This document shows positions 1 through 4,552 of a DNA stretch of 6,251 nucleotides, one piece after another. Each line of letters starts with the position of its first letter. The first letter of the stretch is position 1. Source of the DNA: JAVBNJ01 sp031551625 (GTDB taxonomy: Bacteria > Bacteroidota > Bacteroidia > Bacteroidales > UBA932); the NCBI GenBank assembly GCA_031551625.1, contig JAVBNJ010000126.1:1-6251 (forward strand), given 5' to 3'. A model generated the notes under the pieces. It saw only the letters and a list, made by a program, of their open reading frames with translations, had not been told where the DNA came from and did no database searches. A program made the position numbers and the translations under genes.

Positions 1-946
1 AATGTTGCAAAGCGAGCGCGAAAAATTGTTGCACATGGAAGCCGACCTGCATACACGTGTCGTGGGGCAGGACGAGGCGATAGAAGCCGTGTCCGATGCC
101 GTGCGTCGCAGCCGTGCCGGCTTGCAGGATGCCAAGCGTCCGGTTGGATCATTCCTATTCCTCGGTACAACAGGTGTCGGGAAAACCGAGCTGGCAAAGG
201 CGTTGGCTGAATTTTTGTTCAACGACGAGAACCTGATGACGCGCATTGACATGAGTGAATACCAGGAACGACACTCTGTAAGCCGCTTGGTGGGTGCGCC
301 TCCGGGATATGTGGGTTACGACGAAGGTGGGCAACTGACTGAAGCCGTACGCCACAAACCTTACTCGGTAGTGCTGCTCGATGAAATTGAAAAAGCGCAC
401 CCCGATGTGTTCAACATCCTGCTGCAAGTACTCGACGATGGCCGCCTGACCGACAACAAAGGCCGCACGGTCGATTTCAAGAACACGATTATTATCATGA
501 CGTCGAATGTGGGTTCACATTTGATTCAGGAAAACATGGAAAAACTGAACGATGCCAATCGTGAACAACTGCTCGAGCGTACAAAAATAGAAGTGCTCGA
601 CCTGTTGAAGCAAACGGTGCGTCCGGAGTTCCTGAACCGTATCGACGATATTATCATGTTCAGCCCGCTGACGAAAGACAACGTGCGCGATATTGTGAAA
701 CTGCAACTGGACGGTGTGAAGAAAATGCTGGAAGCAACCGGCATTACGCTCGAAGTATCGCCTTATGCATTAGACTACCTGGTAAATAAAGGCTATGACC
801 CGACTTACGGCGCACGCCCTGTGAAACGGTTATTGCAAAAAGAAGTGGTCAATGAATTAGCCAAACAAATACTTGGCGGCAAAGTGAACAAAGAGAAACC
901 AGTGAAAGTAGATTACTTCGGCGACGAGTTGGTATTCGGTAACTAA
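1..946 (+). CDS. clpB: ATP-dependent chaperone ClpB, C-terminal part (5' end outside window)
   Basis: Hsp100 disaggregase: a cytoplasmic AAA+ hexamer that threads aggregated proteins through its pore in cooperation with DnaK. The visible 314 residues (counted from the Met codon at base 2, which is internal) are the second nucleotide-binding domain. Seen directly: the conserved RVVGQDEAI entry (19-27); Walker A GTTGVGKT (55-62), with Thr where many homologues have Pro; pore-loop segment GYVGYDEGG (102-110); Walker B VVLLDEIE (123-130); sensor 1 TSN (167-169); the arginine-finger region RPEFLNRID (207-215); sensor 2 GARPVKR (270-276). I see no LGF/IGL-type ClpP-docking loop between Walker B and the arginine finger, which favours ClpB over ClpA/ClpC. 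The N-terminal domain, first ATPase domain and diagnostic middle coiled coil lie upstream and cannot be checked. The frame is intact and ends in TAA, with a terminator following. ClpC is the less likely alternative. Confidence 0.95.
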   Translation, partial: MLQSEREKLLHMEADLHTRVVGQDEAIEAVSDAVRRSRAGLQDAKRPVGSFLFLGTTGVGKTELAKALAEFLFNDENLMTRIDMSEYQERHSVSRLVGAPPGYVGYDEGGQLTEAVRHKPYSVVLLDEIEKAHPDVFNILLQVLDDGRLTDNKGRTVDFKNTIIIMTSNVGSHLIQENMEKLNDANREQLLERTKIEVLDLLKQTVRPEFLNRIDDIIMFSPLTKDNVRDIVKLQLDGVKKMLEATGITLEVSPYALDYLVNKGYDPTYGARPVKRLLQKEVVNELAKQILGGKVNKEKPVKVDYFGDELVFGN

Positions 947-972
947 TAAATTAGTTTATATATAATAAATTG

Positions 973-1009
973 AATCCCGATAGCAGAGATGTTATCGGGA
1001 TTTATTTTT
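973..1009 (+). terminator. Intrinsic terminator of clpB
   Basis: A 12-bp stem (973-984 with 991-1002, one G-U pair; core ATCCCGATA/TATCGGGAT) closes a six-base AGAGAT loop and is followed by TTTATTTTT. It lies 26 bases past the clpB stop codon and ends that transcript. Confidence 0.9.
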
Positions 1010-1053
1010 GTCAAAATTATTGACGATTTTGTCAGTGTAATGATACGAAACCA

Positions 1054-1086
1054 TTGTTGTGTAAAGGCTTTTTGATTATACCTTTG
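1054..1086 (+). promoter_or_regulatory. Bacteroidota-type promoter for the TPR gene
   Basis: The -7 box TACCTTTG (1079-1086) matches the Bacteroidota consensus TAnnTTTG exactly. TTGTTG (1054-1059) ends 19 bases upstream, the usual spacing for the -33 TTG element. Initiation would be expected near 1093, leaving a leader of roughly 35 bases before the ATG at 1127. No Shine-Dalgarno sequence is evident. Confidence 0.75.
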
Positions 1087-1126
1087 CAGTGTTGAATTTT
1101 GTAGCTTGAAAAAGAAAATTTGACGC

Positions 1127-1414
1127 ATGAAAACCTACTACTTCATATTTTTATTGTTACTTTCTGTAACAACAGTTGCGGCACAACGCTGTGAGCTTAA
1201 CGATACAGCCAAGCGTTATTGGAATTGTGCGCGGGCAGCCGAGCAATTAGCCCAAGCTCCAACCGACTATAAAAACGCCATTGATGAATACACTAAAGCG
1301 CTTGAATGTGCACCAACTTGTGCCAATATAGCTTACGATTTGGGGTTGTGCTACGAGCAATACAGCAAAGCCGACCGCGTTTATTGGCAAAATACAATAA
1401 GTACCTTGAAATAA
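1127..1414 (+). CDS. Small secreted tetratricopeptide-repeat protein, probably frameshifted near its end
   Basis: The 95-residue product starts with a clear Sec signal peptide: a hydrophobic core at about 4-18 and probable cleavage near VAAQ (17-20), so it should be exported to the periplasm. Residues about 31-64 form a TPR-like unit (YWNCARAAEQLA, then DEYTKALECAPT). Residues 65-82 (ANIAYDLGLCYEQYSKA) begin a second one. There are five Cys (22, 34, 61, 65, 75), four of them in the repeat region. The second repeat stops abruptly. One extra A in the AAAA run at 1389-1392 would move reading into a frame encoding QKYNKYLEIKSIAFD with a stop at 1432-1434. That is a far more typical second helix for a TPR than the NTISTLK actually encoded. 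Partner and function are unknown: TPRs bind other proteins and nothing here says which. The gene has its own promoter, and I see no convincing terminator behind it. Confidence 0.75.
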   Translation: MKTYYFIFLLLLSVTTVAAQRCELNDTAKRYWNCARAAEQLAQAPTDYKNAIDEYTKALECAPTCANIAYDLGLCYEQYSKADRVYWQNTISTLK

Positions 1415-1424
1415 AATCAATCGC

Positions 1425-1457
1425 TTTTGACTAAGAGTTGATTGAGGGAAAAATTTG
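1425..1457 (+). promoter_or_regulatory. Weak candidate promoter upstream of the lipoprotein gene
   Basis: TTTTG (1425-1429) is followed after 20 bases by AAAATTTG (1450-1457), which matches TAnnTTTG except for the first T. Spacing suits the -33/-7 arrangement. It would give a leader of about 70 bases before the ATG at 1534. The stretch is A+T rich, so a chance match is quite possible. Read-through from the TPR gene is the alternative. Confidence 0.3.
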
Positions 1458-1533
1458 AAAATTGAAATATATGATGAATAAATACAGAATTTAATAATGT
1501 CTGATTAAAGGATTGGACGTAAAACAAAAGAAA

Positions 1534-1791
1534 ATGAAGAAAAAAGTTATGTTAGTTGGCATAATTGCCGCAATGGGGTTCGGTGTGTTTTTGACATCGT
1601 GTAGCAAAGATGAAGATGAATTTAAAGGCTGTACCTGTATGGGAGTATATCGCGATGGTGGTAGATATAGCTTTACTGTTACTGCTGCTGAAGCAAAGCA
1701 GTATGGAGCAACTAATTGTAGTCTAGTTGCAGGATTCGAAATGGCCGCGGCTTCAGGTGAGTTAGCATCTGTAAATTGTTCAACTTTGTAA
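1534..1791 (+). CDS. Small cysteine-containing surface lipoprotein (85 residues)
   Basis: I do not recognise a named family. The start is the ATG at 1534, giving MKKKVMLVGI. An in-frame TTG at 1513 would put seven polar residues ahead of a normal lipoprotein signal, so I reject it. The hydrophobic segment (5-20) ends in lipobox LTSC with lipidated Cys23. The following SKDEDE resembles the lipoprotein export signal described in Bacteroidota (Lys plus acidic residues just after the Cys), so display on the outer face of the outer membrane is inferred. The mature part is about 60 residues with four more Cys (33 and 35 as CTC, then 62 and 82), enough for two disulfides. It also has a YSFTVTAAEAKQYGATNC stretch that could form a strand and a helix. 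The next gene encodes a membrane thiol-redox protein, which makes disulfide handling of this product an attractive but untested idea. Base composition is AT-rich like its neighbour. Confidence 0.8.
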   Translation: MKKKVMLVGIIAAMGFGVFLTSCSKDEDEFKGCTCMGVYRDGGRYSFTVTAAEAKQYGATNCSLVAGFEMAAASGELASVNCSTL

Positions 1792-1814
1792 ATTGGAAAA
1801 ATCAATCCAAACAA

Positions 1815-1850
1815 GGAGGCTATTGCAAAAGCGAAATAGCCTCCGTTTTT
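1815..1850 (+). terminator. Strong intrinsic terminator between lipoprotein and MauE/thioredoxin genes
   Basis: A perfect 10-bp stem, GGAGGCTATT (1815-1824) with AATAGCCTCC (1835-1844), is extended by an inner GC/GC pair across a two-base GA bulge and a four-A loop. It is followed by GTTTTT. It begins 23 bases after the lipoprotein stop and its T run ends 7 bases before the next ATG (1858), so the downstream gene has no promoter space of its own. Confidence 0.88.
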
Positions 1851-1857
1851 ATTAAAA

Positions 1858-2724
1858 ATGAAAAGAATAGAAATTTATTCTCTAATTTCAGGTTTTGTCT
1901 TTTTGATTTCTGGTACAGCAAAAGCAATTGACATTTCGATTTTTTCAAATACAATTACTCAATATGGTTTTGAGAAATTGGAATTTATCGCACCATTGAT
2001 TGTTTTGACAGAGGTTTTAGTCGGTTTGTTGCTTATTTTTCAGGTTTGGCAAAAGTGGTCGGCTTTGTCAGGAGCATTACTAGTTATTGGTTTCACGATA
2101 GTTTATGTGTATGGTGTGCTATTTCATCGTGTGGATGATTGTGGCTGTTTTGGAAAAATTACAGTACTTAATACTTCCCCTCTTTTTACTTTTTTACGAA
2201 ATGTAATACTGATTTATTTGTTAATTACCGTATGGAGAAAAAGCGAGAGCAAACAAAATTTGAATAAGTGGGTCGCTGCAATAGTGCTATTTTTCATGTG
2301 TCTAATAGCCTTTATGTCTGGCTACACCCACAAAAAAGTAAATAAAAAGCATGTGGCAAAATCTGCTGTGGCATTAAAAGAGTCCGTATTGAATGAGTTT
2401 ATTTCAACATCTAAAGATAGTGCTTATTTGGTGTTTGCATTTTCCTATACTTGTCCACACTGTTTCAACTCCATTGCCAATTTGAAAGAATATGAACAAT
2501 CAGGTACAGTAGATAAAGTCATTGGCTTGGCTTTGGGAGATTCTATTATTGGAAAGGAATTTGTAGAAGTTTTTAAACCAAATTTTACCATTAAAAATCA
2601 TTCAAAAGAACTATTGCGCTTAACCAAGAATTTTCCAACGGCTTATTATGTCAGAAATGATAGTATTGTGATGGAAATTTCTGGAGAATTACCTTGTAGT
2701 TATGTGTTTAACACAAGTCATTAG
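1858..2724 (+). CDS. MauE/DoxX-like membrane protein fused to a thioredoxin-like domain
   Basis: A 288-residue inner-membrane protein. The N-terminal half looks like the MauE/DoxX-type four-helix domain: hydrophobic segments at about 6-24, 43-63, 68-88 and 107-126, with the pair C95-G-C97-F-G after the third, as is common in these proteins in Bacteroidota. A fifth segment (138-156) leads to a soluble domain (about 170-288), probably periplasmic, of thioredoxin-like type. That domain has a strand LVFAFSYT, the active site C199-P-H-C202, and the cis-proline motif FPT (259-261). There is one extra Cys at 280. The architecture suggests electron or disulfide exchange between the membrane CxC and the CPHC site. 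MauE itself is known for its role in maturing a disulfide-rich subunit of methylamine dehydrogenase. No mau genes are here, so the target is more likely the adjacent Cys-containing lipoprotein (inference). The gene is strikingly AT-rich. The ATG directly follows a terminator, with no ribosome-binding site. Confidence 0.82.
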   Translation: MKRIEIYSLISGFVFLISGTAKAIDISIFSNTITQYGFEKLEFIAPLIVLTEVLVGLLLIFQVWQKWSALSGALLVIGFTIVYVYGVLFHRVDDCGCFGKITVLNTSPLFTFLRNVILIYLLITVWRKSESKQNLNKWVAAIVLFFMCLIAFMSGYTHKKVNKKHVAKSAVALKESVLNEFISTSKDSAYLVFAFSYTCPHCFNSIANLKEYEQSGTVDKVIGLALGDSIIGKEFVEVFKPNFTIKNHSKELLRLTKNFPTAYYVRNDSIVMEISGELPCSYVFNTSH

Positions 2725-2814
2725 TTATTCAAGTTATATTTTATTGCTCTCGCTATCAATTTGAATTTAGAGATCTCATTTCACTTAGTATGTATTAATT
2801 CAATAGATTTTTCC
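2725..2814. other. Non-coding AT-rich spacer
   Basis: Ninety bases between the MauE/thioredoxin stop codon and the next terminator stem. I see no open frame, clear repeat or promoter box in it. It may be only the 3' untranslated part of the preceding transcript. Confidence 0.5.
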
Positions 2815-2843
2815 AACCGCCAACACTGATTGGTGGTTTTTTT
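2815..2843 (+). terminator. Intrinsic terminator downstream of the MauE/thioredoxin gene
   Basis: AACCGCCAA (2815-2823) pairs with TTGGTGGTT (2830-2838) over nine positions with one G-U, around a CACTGA loop. A run of seven T (2837-2843) overlaps the 3' arm. The T run leads straight into the -7 box at 2845, so one transcript ends where the next begins. Confidence 0.8.
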
Positions 2844-2844
2844 G

Positions 2845-2852
2845 TACATTTG
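2845..2852 (+). promoter_or_regulatory. Candidate promoter -7 box for the structured RNA and HTH gene
   Basis: TACATTTG matches the Bacteroidota TAnnTTTG consensus exactly and is preceded by TTTTTTTG. There is no TTG at the ideal -33 distance (that region lies in the terminator stem), so the call rests on the -7 box alone. Initiation near 2859 would place the start about 30 bases ahead of the first helix of the structured element. Confidence 0.5.
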
Positions 2853-2888
2853 TATGACCATTAAAAAATGGCTTAAAAAAATATAAAG

Positions 2889-3046
2889 AAAGCGTTAGCT
2901 TTACTCGTTTGCCGCTGGAACTTCGGAAATTTCAAGGCCACAGAGTAAGTCAACGCTCACGTTTGCAAAGGCGTGGGCTTACTTATTTGTGGCATGGTAT
3001 CCGAAGACCTCAGTGGCGAATATAGTTAGTCCGCGCTTTTTATTTT
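2889..3046 (+). ncRNA. Candidate structured RNA / leader RNA ahead of the HTH gene
   Basis: Nested helices can be traced by eye. AAAGCG (2889-2894) pairs with CGCTTT (3034-3039). After an apparently open region of about 16 bases on each side, GCCGCTG (2911-2917) pairs with CAGTGGC (3011-3017, one G-U). CTTCGGA (2921-2927) pairs with TCCGAAG (3000-3006). GCCACA (2937-2942) pairs with TGTGGC (2988-2993). AGTAAG (2944-2949) pairs with CTTACT (2978-2983). The tip is GCTCACG (2955-2961) with CGTGGGC (2972-2978, one G-U) around a ten-base loop; the last two helices compete for base 2978. The result is a rod with internal loops, closed at its base and followed by TTTTTATTTT, so it could be a self-terminating RNA. 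No protein reading frame of useful length covers it. The rod with an open central region recalls 6S RNA in outline, but I see no 6S consensus, so no name is assigned. It could equally be the 5' leader of the HTH mRNA or an imperfect inverted-repeat element. Confidence 0.6.
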
Positions 3047-3058
3047 AGACGTGGCGTA

Positions 3059-3370
3059 ATGAAAAAAATCCATATTGGTGAAGCAATTAAACAGAAAATG
3101 CAGGAACGCGGCTTGCGGGTGGCAGATTTTGCGAAAGCCATACATTGCAACCGTACCAATGTATATGATATTTTTACCCGTAAAAGCATTGATATCGAAC
3201 AATTACTTTTAATTTCTAAAGTGCTGAATTACGATTTTATTTCCGAAATTTATCTTCAAAATAAATCCACAAAAAAATACGTAATCGTTGCGGAGCTGAG
3301 TGAGCAACAATTGCAAGACCTTTCGGAAGAAAAGCCTGTCCGGTTGATTCATTTCAATATCATTCCTTAA
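3059..3370 (+). CDS. Small Xre-type helix-turn-helix DNA-binding protein
   Basis: A 103-residue protein with a Cro/C1-type helix-turn-helix in its first 60 residues: helix 1 GEAIKQKMQERG (7-18), helix 2 VADFAKAI (21-28), the turn HCN (29-31), recognition helix RTNVYDIF (32-39), then IDIEQLLLISKVLNYDF (44-60). The C-terminal tail (about 72-103) alternates hydrophobic residues (KYVIVAEL, VRLIHFNI) around a short helix and may serve dimerisation or binding of a partner. There is no neighbouring toxin gene, so a toxin-antitoxin role is not supported, and no phage genes are present. It starts 12 bases after the U-rich end of the structured RNA with no promoter between, so it is either co-transcribed with that RNA or expressed by read-through. 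The target operator is unknown; autoregulation at the 2845 promoter is a reasonable guess. Confidence 0.85.
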   Translation: MKKIHIGEAIKQKMQERGLRVADFAKAIHCNRTNVYDIFTRKSIDIEQLLLISKVLNYDFISEIYLQNKSTKKYVIVAELSEQQLQDLSEEKPVRLIHFNIIP

Positions 3371-3371
3371 T

Positions 3372-3394
3372 TCTCACCCCAGAGTGAGATTTTT
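3372..3394 (+). terminator. Short intrinsic terminator after the HTH gene
   Basis: TCTCAC (3372-3377) pairs with GTGAGA (3384-3389) around a CCCAGA loop and is followed by TTTTT. It begins one base past the HTH stop codon. The stem is only six pairs, so efficiency may be modest. Confidence 0.65.
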
Positions 3395-3413
3395 ATTTCT
3401 CTGTACTTTTCGT

Positions 3414-3421
3414 TAACTTCG
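3414..3421 (+). promoter_or_regulatory. Candidate -7 box for the lpxK operon
   Basis: TAACTTCG differs from TAnnTTTG at one position and lies 17 bases ahead of the lpxK ATG. A TACTTTTC at 3404-3411 is an alternative with a different mismatch. No clear TTG occurs at the -33 distance. Because a terminator precedes it, a promoter is needed somewhere in this short gap. Confidence 0.4.
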
Positions 3422-3438
3422 CGGTTCAACTTATCGAT

Positions 3439-4527
3439 ATGATGCACTTTTTGAAATTCGTATTGCTGGGCCCGTTAGCGTTTATTTATGGGATCGTTGT
3501 TACTGTTCGTAATAAACTGTATGATTGGCATGTGTTGCCATCGGTAGAATTTCCGTTGCCGGTTATTAGTGTGGGCAATATTACGGTGGGCGGCACAGGT
3601 AAAACACCGCATACGGAATTATTAGTAACGATATTGAAAGACGAAATGACAACAGCCGTGCTTTCGCGTGGCTATAAGCGGAAAACAAAAGGTTTCCGCT
3701 ACGTGGAAACAACCGATGTGCCGACAGCCGTGGGCGACGAACCGTTGCAGATGAAACAAAAATTCCCCGATGTGACAGTGGCCGTAGAAGCGGATCGTGC
3801 CAAGGGAATCCGTAGGTTGATGAGCGATGCAGAGAAGTTGAATGTTGTTATTTTGGACGATGCATTCCAACATCGCCGGGTGCATCCGTCGCTGTCCATG
3901 CTGTTAATTGATTATAATCGCCCGGTACAATCCGATTACTTGCTTCCGTTGGGACGCTTGCGCGACCGGCGCAATCAACTCCATCGCGCCGATATTGTGT
4001 TTATTACCAAATGTCCCGAAAAGCTTACGCCGATTGAGCAGCGGATATTGGCAAAGAATATGAATTTATATCCGTATCAGCAATTATATCTGACGAATTT
4101 TGCCTACGGCGCGCCGCAAGCGGTGTTTCCTAATGTTGCGGCAGGTGGGGTAGGAGGGGGCGTGCAGCTCATTCTGCTTACCGGCATTGCAAATCCTGTG
4201 CCGCTGGTGGAATATGTGACTAAACAATACGCTGCCCCTGTTGCACACTTGTCATTCCCCGATCATCATGCGTTCACAGCTGCCGATGTGCAGAAAATAA
4301 ACGATGTGGCGCAAAAAAATCCCACAGCTAGTATTTACACCACCGAAAAAGATGCCGTGCGCTTACGCGAAACGCAAGGACTGTCGGACGAAACGCGCAG
4401 CCGCTTGTTCTACATTCCGGTAACCGTACAGTTTTTGGCCGAAGGTGCCGAAGAAAAATTCCGCAAATTCATACTGAACTACGTGCGGAAAAACAAGCGT
4501 AACAACATCCTACACGCAATAGATTAG
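3439..4527 (+). CDS. lpxK: Tetraacyldisaccharide 4'-kinase (lipid A biosynthesis)
   Basis: Inner-membrane-associated kinase that uses ATP to phosphorylate the 4' position of the tetraacyl-disaccharide-1-phosphate intermediate, forming lipid IVA in the Raetz pathway. At 362 residues it has a typical family length. Seen in order: an N-terminal hydrophobic helix (about 4-23) for membrane attachment; the P-loop region VGNITVGGTGKTP (45-57); SRGYKR (76-81); GDEP (99-102); the Walker B-like VVILDDAFQHRR (136-147), characteristic of LpxK; LGRLRD (171-176); DHHAF (275-279); TEKDAVRL (302-309). A glycine-rich patch AAGGVGGGV (234-242) sits in a linker region before LILLTGIANP and is probably a variable loop. 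Two tandem ATG codons (3439, 3442) could each serve as start; the first is used here. It heads an operon with the transporter gene 25 bases downstream. A Gram-negative outer membrane with lipid A is implied. Confidence 0.96.
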   Translation: MMHFLKFVLLGPLAFIYGIVVTVRNKLYDWHVLPSVEFPLPVISVGNITVGGTGKTPHTELLVTILKDEMTTAVLSRGYKRKTKGFRYVETTDVPTAVGDEPLQMKQKFPDVTVAVEADRAKGIRRLMSDAEKLNVVILDDAFQHRRVHPSLSMLLIDYNRPVQSDYLLPLGRLRDRRNQLHRADIVFITKCPEKLTPIEQRILAKNMNLYPYQQLYLTNFAYGAPQAVFPNVAAGGVGGGVQLILLTGIANPVPLVEYVTKQYAAPVAHLSFPDHHAFTAADVQKINDVAQKNPTASIYTTEKDAVRLRETQGLSDETRSRLFYIPVTVQFLAEGAEEKFRKFILNYVRKNKRNNILHAID

Positions 4528-4552
4528 TCCACGTATTTAATCGATATTGCCT

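Noticed and set aside
1415..1443. Inverted repeat AATCAA...TTGATT after the TPR gene as a terminator
   Set aside because: Only six or seven A/T-rich pairs with a 17-base loop and no T run on the + strand; on the - strand no gene needs it.
1513..1533. TTG start giving seven extra residues on the lipoprotein
   Set aside because: It would place polar residues before a normal lipoprotein signal peptide; the ATG at 1534 gives a standard one.
2854..2886. Ten-codon open frame (MTIKKWLKKI) just after the -7 box at 2845
   Set aside because: Its ATG would lie ahead of the expected transcription start near 2859, it is in an A-rich stretch where short frames are common, and nothing supports translation.
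2889..3046. Retron-type msr-msd RNA, because of its complementary ends
   Set aside because: No reverse transcriptase gene is adjacent; the only neighbour is a 103-residue HTH protein.
3059..3370. HTH protein as the antitoxin of a toxin-antitoxin pair
   Set aside because: No open frame of toxin size is adjacent; the flanks are the structured RNA and, past a terminator, lpxK.
4136..4167. Glycine-rich patch in LpxK as a possible repeat expansion or indel
   Set aside because: The reading frame is intact and conserved motifs resume straight after it; this is most simply a variable surface loop.
4547..4552. TTG start two codons upstream of the symporter ATG
   Set aside because: The ATG at 4553 is the stronger start and the two added residues carry no conserved feature.
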